NCBI RefSeq assembly: GCF_003353175.1
Contig: NZ_QHKS01000012.1
Location: forward strand, 62,001 to 126,000
Length of the DNA stretch: 64,000 nt
Source of the DNA: Paraburkholderia lacunae
GTDB lineage: Bacteria > Pseudomonadota > Gammaproteobacteria > Burkholderiales > Burkholderiaceae
Direction: 5' to 3'
Shown here: positions 27,986 to 37,800 of the stretch, piece by piece
Layout: each line of letters opens with the position of its first letter
Position numbering within the stretch: position 1 is the first letter of the stretch
Made by a program: the position numbers and the translations under genes
Notes under the pieces: generated by a model
The model's database searches: none
Seen by the model: only the letters and a program-made list of their open reading frames with translations
What the model was told of the DNA's origin: nothing

Positions 27986-28240
27986 AGCCGGGCCGTGTCG
28001 AGATCGCGGCGCCCGACTGCTTGAGCAGGGCGACATAGTCGCGGTTTCCTGCAAGACGGCCCGCACCCGCGGCAGCGCCGCGTTTCCAGATTCCTGTCCT
28101 GTTGGCATGCTTACGCTGATCGCCCCGATCACGATGCCGTTATGGTTTCGCAAGGGCACAGCGACACCCCGCATCCCCACTACGAGTTGACCACCCGCGA
28201 GCCCGGTACGAAGCCCACCGCCGTCACCCGCTTAGCGCCG
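27986..28240 (-). pseudogene. remnant of an IclR-family regulator (effector-domain end)
   Basis: The minus-strand frame reads GGQLVVGMRGVAVPLRNHNG and IVIGAISVSMPTGQE, which is the C-terminal effector domain of IclR regulators. An in-frame stop lies just upstream and no HTH half is found in the next 300 bp. The remaining DNA between 28240 and 28620 shows nothing else recognisable. It probably once controlled the transporter and cleavage-enzyme genes to the right. Confidence 0.6.
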
Positions 28241-28621
28241 TTACGCGCCGCCACCTAGACAACCTCTTCGCCATCATCAGGCACCGCCGGCAGCGCGCTC
28301 TGCTGCACGGCGGCGGTGCTGCACCGCTGCACTGCATGAACGACCGCACGACGCGCGGCAATGATTGCCAAAACCTTGGTTGCGTCCGCAATCCGGTCTT
28401 TGCCGTTCGCGCTTACGCTCCGGAGAAACCCGATTTCAGCGCGCTATCCGCGCGTGGTGCGCGAATATCGCGCATTTTTTGCTGGCGGCCGTTGTCGTGC
28501 AGCGGGCTAACGCGTAACTTCGGGGCATGCCTTCTCACATGCCAGGCGCGGCGCAGTTCAAGTCTTGCGTTGCACCTCCGATGAGGGAAAACCATCTCAT
28601 GTGTTCCACTGATTGCACGCT

Positions 28622-28771
28622 ATGAATACATTGCGTTCAAGTGATCGGGTGGCGCTGGTTACCGGCGGCATGGGCGGAAACGGCAAAGGTATCCCTCGCT
28701 CGATCATCTTCGTGTCTTCTTCGAATGCGGCAATCGCGGCGCCGGAGCGGGGTGAGTACCACAGGAATTGA
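28622..28771 (+). pseudogene. internally deleted short-chain dehydrogenase remnant
   Basis: A 49-residue frame joins two separated SDR landmarks: RVALVTGGMGGNGKG (the cofactor glycine motif) and SIIFVSSSNAAIAAPERGEY (strand 5, catalytic Ser and Tyr region). In an intact SDR these are about 120 residues apart, so an in-frame internal deletion is evident, and the frame stops soon after the Tyr. It sits 21 bp before the transporter gene in the same orientation and was probably the first enzyme of that operon. Confidence 0.65.
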
Positions 28772-28792
28772 TTGTCAATATTGGAGACAGAC

Positions 28793-30181
28793 ATGGCTAG
28801 CCTGACTGACCACGAGCCACACGGCACACACCAGACAAAGAAGGCGACCGCAAGCGGCTGGATCGGCTCGGCGCTCGAGTATTACGACTTCTTCATCTAC
28901 GCCACTGCGGCGTCGCTGATTTTCCCCCAACTGTTTTTCCCGTCCGGCAATCCCAAAGTCGCCATTGTTGCGTCACTGGCGACCTACGGGGTGGGATACG
29001 TCGCTCGGCCCATCGGCGCGTTCTTTCTCGGGCACTGGGGCGACACCAAAGGCCGTAAAACGGTGCTGATCCTGTGCATGTTCCTGATGGGCTTTTCGAC
29101 GATGGCCGTGGGCCTCCTGCCGACATACAGCCAGGTCGGCATGCTCGCACCGGTGCTGCTCGTGGTCCTGCGGCTGATTCAGGGCTTCGCGGTAGCGGGA
29201 GAGATTTCCGGCGCCAGCTCGATGATTCTCGAGCACGCGCCATTCGGGCGGCGCGGCTTTTACGCGAGCTTCACGCTCCAGGGCGTGCAGGCCGGGCAGA
29301 TTCTCGCCGCCGCGGTGTTCCTGCCGCTCGCGCATTACATGCCCGAGGACGCGTTCAACTCATGGGGCTGGCGCATTCCGTTCCTGCTGAGCTCGCTCGT
29401 CCTCGTCGCCGGCTACATCATTCGCCGCGAGGTCAAGGAAACGCCGGCCTTCATCACCGAAGAAGCGGTTCCGCGCTCGCCGATCGCCGAAGCCTTCAGG
29501 TTCAGCTGGAAGGAGATGTGTATCGTCGTTTGTCTTGCGCTGATGAATGTGATTCCGGTGGTGACCACCATTTTCGGCGCGGCCTATGCGGTTCAGCCGT
29601 CGTACGGAATCGGGTTCCACAAGAGTGTCTATCTGTGGATTCCGGTGATGGGCAACATCGTCGCGGTGCTGGTGATTCCGTTTGTGGGGAACCTGTCGGA
29701 CAAGATCGGCCGGCGGCCTCTCATCATCGGCGGCTCGCTTTGCGCCGGCTTGCTGTCGTTCGGCTACCTGTACGCAATCAGCATTCACAACGTGGCGTTC
29801 GCGATCGTGATGTCGCTTCTGATGTGGGGCGTCTTCTACCAGGGTTACAACGCAGTTTTCCCGAGCTTTTTCCCCGAGCTCTTTCCGACGCGCTCCCGCG
29901 TATCGGCCATGGCTATCGCGCAGAATATCGGCACCACCATTACCGCGTTGCTACCGGCGCTCTTCGCCACCGTGGCGCCTCCTGGCTCGACCAATGTTCC
30001 GGTGACGATCGGCGCGATCGCCTTCGGCATTACGATCATCGCGGCGATTGCCGCGTACTGTGCACGCGAAACGTATCGGATTCACCTGAACGATCTGGGT
30101 GAACGAAGCGCGATTCCGGTCGACAAGCAGGATTACAAGCGGCTGCGCGAGCAGACCCTCTCGCACCCGAAGATCGCCTAG
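28793..30181 (+). CDS. MFS transporter of the metabolite:H+ symporter (MHS) type
   Basis: A 462-residue, 12-helix transporter. MHS landmarks are GWIGSALEYYDFFIYATAAS near the N-terminus, ARPIGAFFLGHWGDTKGRK between helices 2 and 3, RLIQGFAVAGEISGASSM, and NLSDKIGRRPL in the second half. The family imports organic acids with protons (shikimate, alpha-ketoglutarate and similar). The ATG at 28793 has GGAG 8 nt upstream. It is followed 93 bp later by the beta-keto-acid cleavage enzyme, so it may import that enzyme's substrate or a precursor. Confidence 0.92.
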   Translation: MASLTDHEPHGTHQTKKATASGWIGSALEYYDFFIYATAASLIFPQLFFPSGNPKVAIVASLATYGVGYVARPIGAFFLGHWGDTKGRKTVLILCMFLMGFSTMAVGLLPTYSQVGMLAPVLLVVLRLIQGFAVAGEISGASSMILEHAPFGRRGFYASFTLQGVQAGQILAAAVFLPLAHYMPEDAFNSWGWRIPFLLSSLVLVAGYIIRREVKETPAFITEEAVPRSPIAEAFRFSWKEMCIVVCLALMNVIPVVTTIFGAAYAVQPSYGIGFHKSVYLWIPVMGNIVAVLVIPFVGNLSDKIGRRPLIIGGSLCAGLLSFGYLYAISIHNVAFAIVMSLLMWGVFYQGYNAVFPSFFPELFPTRSRVSAMAIAQNIGTTITALLPALFATVAPPGSTNVPVTIGAIAFGITIIAAIAAYCARETYRIHLNDLGERSAIPVDKQDYKRLREQTLSHPKIA

Positions 30182-30274
30182 GCGTGGGCCGCTTCGCGAA
30201 TCGCGGAGCCATTGCGTGGCGTCGGTTCGGCGGGTCGGATGATCGGCCGAACGTCTATTCCCGGAGCATTGACC

Positions 30275-31105
30275 ATGACTGATCCCTGCATTATCTCCGT
30301 TGCCATTACAGGTTCGGTGCCGCGCAAGAAGGACAATCCGGCCGTACCGATCACGATCTCCGAGCAGATTGAAAGCACGCACGAAGCGTACGAGGCGGGC
30401 GCATCGCTCGTTCATCTACACGTGCGCGACGAACAGGAAAACTCGAGTTCCGATCGGTCGAGCTTTGCGAAGCTGCAGGAGGGCATTCGTCAGTACTGCC
30501 CCGACATCATTGTCCAGTTCTCGACCGGCGGCCGTGGCCGCTCGTTCGAGCAGCGCGGCGCCATGCTCGATCTGCGCCCGGATATGGCATCGCTCGCAAC
30601 GGGTTCTGTCAACTTTCCGACTACCGTCTATGAGAATCCGCCGGATTTCGTGCGTTCGCTGGCGAAGATGATGCTCGACCATGACGTCAAACCGGAAATC
30701 GAGATCTTTGACCTGGCGATGCTGTACAGCACCGAGGATCTGGTCCGGCAGGGCTTGCTGACATCACCTGTGCACGTGCAGTTCGTGATGGGCGTGAAGA
30801 ATGCACTCCCGGCGCGTCGCGAGATTCTTGAATTCGAGGTGCAGCAACTCAAGGCGCTGCTGCCGGATGCAACATGGACCGCCGCCGGTATCGGGCGGCA
30901 TCAGCTGGAAGTGAATCACTGGACGCTCCAGCTGGGCGGGCACTGCCGCACCGGCCTGGAAGACAACGTGCGCTGGGACAAGGAAACGCTGGCGAAGAGC
31001 AATGCGCAACTGGTCGCACGGGTGGCTGCGTTGTGCGGCGAATATGGCCGGCCTGTGGCGAGCGCGGCTCAGGCTCGCAAACTGCTGGGTCTTCCGGCTT
31101 TATAA
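30275..31105 (+). CDS. 3-keto-5-aminohexanoate cleavage enzyme family (BKACE) protein
   Basis: A 276-residue TIM-barrel protein of the former DUF849 family. It has IISVAITGSVPR, ITISEQIESTHEAYEAGASL, VHLHVRDE (metal-binding His-x-His), FSTGGRGRS, LATGSVNFP and the C-terminal NVRWDKETLAKSNAQLV. Members condense beta-keto acids with acetyl-CoA in a retro-Claisen manner. The substrate varies widely (3-keto-5-aminohexanoate, dehydrocarnitine and others) and cannot be read here. GGAG precedes the ATG at 30275. The SDR remnant upstream would have supplied the beta-keto acid. Confidence 0.9.
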   Translation: MTDPCIISVAITGSVPRKKDNPAVPITISEQIESTHEAYEAGASLVHLHVRDEQENSSSDRSSFAKLQEGIRQYCPDIIVQFSTGGRGRSFEQRGAMLDLRPDMASLATGSVNFPTTVYENPPDFVRSLAKMMLDHDVKPEIEIFDLAMLYSTEDLVRQGLLTSPVHVQFVMGVKNALPARREILEFEVQQLKALLPDATWTAAGIGRHQLEVNHWTLQLGGHCRTGLEDNVRWDKETLAKSNAQLVARVAALCGEYGRPVASAAQARKLLGLPAL

Positions 31106-31199
31106 CCCGATCTGAGCCTCAGGCCGGTGATAGGCGAGGCGCCGGTTCGCCAAGCCGTGTGTCGAGGGGCCGCCGGATTTTCTGTGGCGCGTGCATGGC

Positions 31200-32702
31200 T
31201 CACGCGATTTGAGATCTCGCCACCCTGTTCCGACCGGTCGCTTTCGCGTTATAGAGCGCCTCGTCGGCGGCCTTGATCACGGCGGTGACATCGTCGTCCG
31301 TCCTGGGTTCCCAGCTCACCGTTCCGATACTCGCTGTCACGCGTCCGTACTCGCTGCCTGCATGCTCGATGCCGCGCTCGAAGATGGCGCGCCGGATTCT
31401 TTCAGCAATCTCCGAGGCGCCGGACTCCGGCGTGTTGGGCAGGACCACGACGAATTCCTCCCCACCATAGCGCGCCGCGGTATCAGCGGGGCGACGGATG
31501 TTCTCGGCGATGCAGCGCGCCACGGCCGCCAGTGCATCGTCACCGGTCTGGTGACCGTAGGCATCGTTGTAAGCCTTGAACCAGTCGATATCGACGAACA
31601 GCAGCGACAAGACACTGCGGGTCCGCTTGGCACGCCGCCATTCCCGGTCGAGGATTTCGCCGAGGCTGCGGCGGTTGTTGAGGCCGGTCAGGCCGTCGGT
31701 GCGCGCCAGCAGCTGCAGTTCCGACTCCGCCCGCATGCGGCGGCGCAGCTGTGCACCGAGCAGCACGGAAAGCGCGACGAAGGCGGAGCCAAACGCGAGC
31801 ATCAGCGAACCGATTGTCAGTGCGCGGCGCCGCCATGCAGCGTAGATGTCCTGTTCGGCAGCCGCGACCATGATGATCAGCGGGACGCGCGGAAAATTCG
31901 CGAACCAGTACAGCCGGCGAGTGCCGTCGAGCGACGCTGTTTCGCTAAAACTCCCCGACGGCGCCGACATGAAACGCTGAAAGGTGCTTGCTCCTTTGAT
32001 ATTCCGTCCGACGACCTGAACTCCGTACGGCTGCCGCATGATCATGACGCCGTTCTTGCCGATCAACGACATCGAACCATGAGGGCCGACGAGCGACAGG
32101 CCGGCAAACAGGTCGTGGAAATATTCGATATTGACGGCCATCACCACGACGCCTGCGAACGATCCGTCCGGATGAGAGAGCCGCCTGCTCAGCGCAATAC
32201 TCGGCGACCCGCTTCGCAGGCGCGACGCATAGGGATCGCTGACGTAGAGGCCTGCATTCGGGTTGTCGCGCTGGACGATAAAGTATTGCCGGTCGGCGAA
32301 ATTGCCCTGTCGCGGGGTGTCGCTTGCCGAGTCAATGACGATGTTGCCGGCCGCGTCCAGAACCAGCATCGACCCAAGATATTTCGCGCTGGCCGCCCGA
32401 TCGAACAGGACCTCGCGTCGCAGACGGGGAGGCAGCGCCATCACGTCGGGCTGCTGGAGGCCATCGACGGCGGCCTGTAACGACAGCTCGTACAACTCGA
32501 AATTCCGCTCGATGTCGCGTTGCGCGATCAGTGCAATATCGCGCAACGTATCGCGTGCGTGGTTCAGCGCATCCTTGCGGCCCTGATACAGGGTCACCGC
32601 GCATAAACTGACCATGACGATGGCGATCAAGGCGCCGCAGACAGCCACGATCAGTGAGGGCGCCGACGGTCGGCGCCGGATGCTTTCGGTCAAACGGGCC
32701 AT
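31200..32702 (-). CDS. membrane diguanylate cyclase with Cache-type sensor
   Basis: A 500-residue protein: TM1 (IVAVCGALIAIVMVSLCAV), an extracytoplasmic double-Cache-like domain of about 250 residues (DRQYFIVQRDNPNAGLYVSD, YFHDLFAGLSL), TM2, and a GGDEF domain. The active motif is GGEEF at residues 413-417, with the inhibitory I-site RPAD five residues before it, so it should make c-di-GMP under product inhibition. The start at 32702 follows an AGAGAGA stretch. 32726 is an alternative. Confidence 0.92.
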   Translation of the reverse strand: MARLTESIRRRPSAPSLIVAVCGALIAIVMVSLCAVTLYQGRKDALNHARDTLRDIALIAQRDIERNFELYELSLQAAVDGLQQPDVMALPPRLRREVLFDRAASAKYLGSMLVLDAAGNIVIDSASDTPRQGNFADRQYFIVQRDNPNAGLYVSDPYASRLRSGSPSIALSRRLSHPDGSFAGVVVMAVNIEYFHDLFAGLSLVGPHGSMSLIGKNGVMIMRQPYGVQVVGRNIKGASTFQRFMSAPSGSFSETASLDGTRRLYWFANFPRVPLIIMVAAAEQDIYAAWRRRALTIGSLMLAFGSAFVALSVLLGAQLRRRMRAESELQLLARTDGLTGLNNRRSLGEILDREWRRAKRTRSVLSLLFVDIDWFKAYNDAYGHQTGDDALAAVARCIAENIRRPADTAARYGGEEFVVVLPNTPESGASEIAERIRRAIFERGIEHAGSEYGRVTASIGTVSWEPRTDDDVTAVIKAADEALYNAKATGRNRVARSQIA

Positions 32703-32932
32703 GCAGTTTGTCTCTCTTTGTATCATCGGTATTGCCCGCGTTTGCGGCGAGTCGTCTCGACTCGGAGGCGCCGTCAGTATCGCGCCAAGGCTCGCATTTT
32801 AGCATTCGACGCAACGGGCATAACGGACGTCCGCGACCGGGATGGAAGTCGAAATCTCCGTGAATCAGATCCGGCGCAGCCAATTGGATGACGGTAAAGG
32901 CGCGTGTCACCGGCAGATCAATTTACGTCAAT

Positions 32933-32974
32933 GCCGGGTAGATACTTCCGCGGCAGGCGAAGTATCTACCCGGC
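32933..32974. repeat. perfect 16-bp inverted repeat with 10-nt loop
   Basis: GCCGGGTAGATACTTC (32933-32948) pairs perfectly with GAAGTATCTACCCGGC (32959-32974). It lies in the divergent space between the cyclase and porin genes, without a T tract, so it is not an ordinary terminator. Confidence 0.85.
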
Positions 32975-33107
32975 GCGGACCTATCCGAAATTCGGGGGGC
33001 TGTCCATATCGAAGATAGAGCTGCCACTTTATGCGGAATGTCTTTATTTTTTTGCCGCTTACATTGTTACTATTCAATAGTGGAGGGCTCTGCAATCTAT
33101 AGTGTCT

Positions 33108-33141
33108 GTATGTAAATCTTAAGTTCGTATGTAAATCTTAA
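33108..33141. promoter_or_regulatory. two direct repeats upstream of the porin gene
   Basis: GTATGTAAATCTTAA occurs twice, at 33108-33122 and 33127-33141, 19 bp apart, 55 bp before the porin start in an AT-rich stretch. This is a plausible activator or repressor site for the porin. The whole divergent gap (32703-33196, 494 bp) holds this, the inverted repeat at 32933 and no gene. Confidence 0.5.
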
Positions 33142-33196
33142 TAACGTCTGTCTGCGATGGTCCGGAATAAAACAGGTTCACTCCCGGGAGCTGTCA

Positions 33197-34378
33197 ATGA
33201 ATCGTTTAAAACGACGTGAACAATGGCCCACTCGGTATTTTGCGGATCATCCGGTTATGCTGAATCGGATCAAACGATTCGCATCATATTCGATGGCGGG
33301 CGCTATGCTGATTGGCGCCGACTTGTCTGGCAATGAAGCGCATGCACAGAGTAGCGTGCAACTTTACGGTATCGTGGACAACGCGCTCACCTATACGAAC
33401 AACATTCGGGGCGGCCACACATGGGCCCAGTTCAGCGGCGTCGCTCGCAACGACCGTTGGGGCTTTCGCGGCGTGGAGGACCTCGGTGGCGGATACCAGG
33501 CGATATTCAGGCTCGAGAACGGCTTCAGCAGCACCAATGGCACATTGGGTCAGGGCGGGCTGGAGTTTGGCCGGCAAGCGTTTGTCGGTCTGGCTAGCGA
33601 CCGGATGGGCACGATCTCGTTGGGCCGTCAGTACGATTTCATGACGACGAACCTGTCGGCCTTCTCTGCGGGCACGCTGATCCCCAGCGTATTTGCCTTC
33701 CATCTTGGAGATTACGACCGGCTCGGTGGCGAGCGCATCGACAATACAGTCAAGTACGTGAGCCCGAACCTGGCTGGCCTGCAGTTCGGTGCACTGTATG
33801 CGTTTGGCGGCCAGGCGGGAAATTTCGAGCGCAACAGTGCGCTCGGCTTCGGCGCCGCCTATGCGCTGGGCTCGCTACGCCTCGCCGCCGCTTACACCGC
33901 TATCCACAATTACCAGGCCGTCTTCGGTATTGGAACGCCGGTACTGGGTGCACCGTTATCCGGATCAGGGCCATTGGGCACCCTGTCGAAGCCGGTGATC
34001 TTCGACAAGCTGATCGTGTCGGGTTTGGCCGCGGGGTATCAATTTGGCACGGTCCTGGTGCAAGGTCTGTTCACGCTGGTGGACTTCCAGAACAAGGGGC
34101 GATCCAACGTCCTGCGTACCGAAGAAGGCAACGTCCAATACAAGTTGAGCCCGGCCTTTTTCCTCGCCGCCAGCTATGCGTTTTCAAAACTCGACCGGGA
34201 CCACTGGAATCAGATCGCGCTCGGCGCGGATTATTTTTTATCCAGTCGCACCGACGTGTATCTCAACGCCGTCTATTTGCGCGCCAGTTCCGGCGTAACG
34301 GCCGAGATGTTCCTGTTGTCTCCTTCGAGCACGAATACCCAGACGATCGTTTCGCTCGGCCTGCGGCACACGTTCTAA
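33197..34378 (+). CDS. Gram-negative outer-membrane porin
   Basis: A 393-residue trimeric-porin family protein common in Burkholderiales. The signal region ends EAHAQ, then SSVQLYGIVDNALTYTNN. The barrel includes RWGFRGVEDLGGGYQAIFRL, GRQAFVGLASDRMGTISLGR and NTVKYVSPNLAGLQFGALYAF, and ends in TIVSLGLRHTF with the terminal Phe needed for barrel insertion. The start at 33197 has GGGAG upstream. An internal ATG at 33257 would give a more usual signal peptide, so the first 20 residues are uncertain. Confidence 0.93.
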   Translation: MNRLKRREQWPTRYFADHPVMLNRIKRFASYSMAGAMLIGADLSGNEAHAQSSVQLYGIVDNALTYTNNIRGGHTWAQFSGVARNDRWGFRGVEDLGGGYQAIFRLENGFSSTNGTLGQGGLEFGRQAFVGLASDRMGTISLGRQYDFMTTNLSAFSAGTLIPSVFAFHLGDYDRLGGERIDNTVKYVSPNLAGLQFGALYAFGGQAGNFERNSALGFGAAYALGSLRLAAAYTAIHNYQAVFGIGTPVLGAPLSGSGPLGTLSKPVIFDKLIVSGLAAGYQFGTVLVQGLFTLVDFQNKGRSNVLRTEEGNVQYKLSPAFFLAASYAFSKLDRDHWNQIALGADYFLSSRTDVYLNAVYLRASSGVTAEMFLLSPSSTNTQTIVSLGLRHTF

Positions 34379-34820
34379 CTCCGTTTCGGAATGTATTACC
34401 GGTCTGCACATCGGTAACGTTGACGTTTTGGTGGCGATTACGGTCTTATCGGGACCGTCCTGAATAGGGGTTCGTGATAACTAGGCAAAAAACCGGCTTC
34501 GTCTAAGCTACTAGACACAAACTGAAAATGATGAAGGCGAGCTTTCGGGTTATTCAGCCGTTGTTACAGAATGCGGATGAATTTATACCTGGAAGTTCGA
34601 AAAAGGCATTGATATTTTCCGTCAATCTGTCGTTCTCGCGTTATTCGATGCGGGCTGCACTATTGGAGTGCGGTAATTGCTGGCTCGGTAATGGATCGAT
34701 ACAGGTTGTCTGACCGCTTTGTAAAGTTGTCTGTATTTCTTGCGTCATGTTTTCCGGAGTGCTTGCGTGAGTGCCCGGTTTGCAGACCGCGACCGTTGTG
34801 AGTGTGGTATCCCCGGGGGG
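34379..34820. other. 442-bp gap between the porin and the GGDEF-EAL gene
   Basis: A short stem TTACCG/CGGTAA just after the porin stop may end its transcript. The rest is less GC-rich and includes a 61-residue ORF (34528-34713) without coding character. No RNA gene was recognised. Confidence 0.4.
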
Positions 34821-37800
34821 ATGAATGTGGGCGAGACGTGGGGGCGATTGCTTCGCCCGGCTCACTCTGGTTATGCAATCGGGCTCGCGGTCGCCATGCT
34901 GCTGCTCGGGCTCGCGGCAACGGACGTGGTGTATTCGGTCGCCGCGCAACTGGTCCAGCGCGAGGCGCGGCTTCGCTTTGACAATGACACCCGCGGCGTC
35001 GAACAGAGCATCGACATGCGTGTCCGCCTGTATTCCGATGTGCTGGTGACAATGCAGGCGCTGTTCAGTTCGGGCGACGATATCTCGCGCAGAGAGTTTC
35101 GAGACTTCGTGAATGGCCTGAATCTGCCCGCGCGCTACCCCGGTTTTCAAACCCTGAACTATGCGCCGTACATCCGCAAGGCCGACGTGGAGCAGTTCGT
35201 TGCCACCCAACGCCGCGACCCGATTCTGCGAGATGCCGGCGTTGACTTCGCGATCCTCCCGCCCGGTGAGCGTCCCGCTTACTTTGTCCTGTCCTATGTC
35301 GAACCGCTGGCGCCGAATCTGCCGTCGGTCGGCCTCGATCTTGGGTTGGTGCCACGGCGGCTGGAGGCGCTCGAACGATCGCGCGACACGGGACAACCCG
35401 TCAGCAGCGGGCGCCTGATCCTCGCCGAGGGCACCCATCCGCACGTCGGCATCGCCTTGCGCCTGCCGGTCTATCGGAAAGGCATGCCGCACGATACCGT
35501 CGACCAACGGCGGCGCGCTTATATCGGCTCGGTGGGAGCGGGCATTCGCGTCGTGGACCTGATGGCGGGGCTGCTCAGCGACGAAACACTGCGCATGATC
35601 CGCTTTCGCATCTACGACGCGGGCTCGCTCGGCGCGCCGACCGTGCCGCCGTCGCCGTCCACGATGCTGTTCGACAGCGTCGCGGGCATCGGCAGCCTGG
35701 CACACGACTTGAGCAAGCAAGACGCCATCGCGAATGCCGGCGGATCAGCTGCCCACTTGCCGGCGTCGTCCGCTGGTGAATTCAGCGCGCCGACGAGCGA
35801 CGCGCGGCAGTTCTCGAAAAGTCTCGTGCAACCCTTTGGCGGGCGGCGTTGGCTGATCGTGTTCGCCGCCGATCCGGCCACGCTGAGCGGCTCACAACGC
35901 CGTCTGCCGCTATTTGCCGCGATCACGGGCACGGTCATCAGTGTGCTGCTGGGCGGGCTGGGATACGCGCTGTCGAGTTCGCGCGTGCGGGCCGTGAGGC
36001 TCGCCGAGCGGATCACGCATACGCTGCGCGAGAGCGAAATCGCGCGTGCCGAGGCGCAGCGCATTGCGCATCTGGGTGACTGGCGCGTCAGCCCGGAGGG
36101 CGGGGTGGTCCTTCTGTCGAATGAGATGGCACGCCTGATCGGCTCGCGAAGCGCGACGCTGCCACTGACGGCGCTGATGGATGTGATCGAACCGCAGGAT
36201 CGCGCGGCGCTGATTGCCCGCGGCAACAGGGCGCTTCGCTCGGGCGTCCCATTCCAGCTCGAATGCCGTTATCGGTCCACGCGCGGTAGAAGAGGGTGGC
36301 TGCATCTGATCGGACATGCGTACGGACCGCCCGACGGGCGCTCACTGCGTGGCACCGCGCTGGAAATCACGCAGCGCAAGTCGGCGGAGCGCGCACAACA
36401 GCAGGAACATGCGATCACGCTGCAACTGGCGACCGCCACGAGCGAGTTCGATGTTTTCCGGCAACTGATAGACGTGCTGGTCGAAGGCATGGGTTGGGAG
36501 GCGGGTGCGTTCTGGCCGACGGAGTCCGGTCAACGGCAATCGCTTTGCAGTATTTACCGCACGCGGATACCCGAACTCGAGCGCTGGCTGCTGTCGCGCT
36601 CGGACAGTCCATCGGCGCTGGCTGGGGAGGTCGCAACGGAGCCTTGCTGGAGTGCGGGAAAGAACACCTTGGCGCGGCTTGCGCATGCTGAATGGCTCGC
36701 TGCGGCAGGGATAACCACGGTGTTCGCCTTTCCGCTGCGGGCCAGCTCGACGACGCTCGGCATGGCGGAATTCTACGCGCGGGACAAGCGCCAGACGGAG
36801 CCCCATGCGCTGGCGATGGCGCGCTCGATCGCTATCCAGGCGAGTCACTTCCTGCTGCGGCGACAGGCTGAAGAGAATCTGCGCTTCATCGCGAATCACG
36901 ATGCCCTGACGGGCTTGCCCAATCGCCTGATGTTCAGGGACCGGCTAGAGGAAGAACTGTTGCGTTCACGCCGCGAGGGGGCCGAGCTCCATGTCCTGTT
37001 CATCGATCTGGATCAGTTCAAGGACGTCAACGACTCACTGGGACACAACGCGGGCGACTTGCTGCTGCATGCCGTCGCCGAGCGCCTGCGTCAGCAGGTG
37101 GCGCAGACCGGGATGATCGCCCGTCTGGGAGGTGACGAATTCATCGTGCTCGTCGCGGGGCAAGGGGACGCGCGAGCCGACGTTCAGCGGTCTGTCGATG
37201 CGATCCAGAATGCGCTTGCCGAACCGTTCGTCGTGAGCGGCAGGCAATTGCCGGTCACGGCCAGTATCGGCATCAGTTCGTTTCCCGGCGATGGTGACGA
37301 TGCCCAGACGTTGCTCAAGCACGCTGATATCGCCATGTACGGCGCCAAGCAACGGGGCAAGAACACGCATCAACAGTACGTCCGCGAGATGAGTACGTCC
37401 TTGCAGCGTCGTATCGACATGGAATCGCATTTGCGGCACGCGGTCGACAACAACGAATTCGTTCTGTATTACCAGCCGCGCGTGTCGCTGCAATCGAACC
37501 GCTGTACCGGGGTCGAGGCGCTGATCCGCTGGCATCACCCAACGCTTGGACTGGTGATGCCAACCGATTTCATCTCGATCGCCGAGGAAATGGGTGCGAT
37601 TGTGCCGATCGGCGCGTGGGTGCTGCGCGAGGCGTGCCGGCAGAACGCCGAGTGGTTCGCACGGGGCCTGGGACCCCTGCGCGTGTCGGTCAATCTGTCG
37701 GCGCGCCAGTTCACGGACCCGCATCTGCACAACGACATTGTCGAGGCGCTCGCGCAGGCACAGTTGCCCGGCGATCTGCTCGAACTCGAACTCACCGAAA

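Noticed and set aside
34528..34713. 61-residue ORF after the porin
   Set aside because: No ribosome site and no coding bias.
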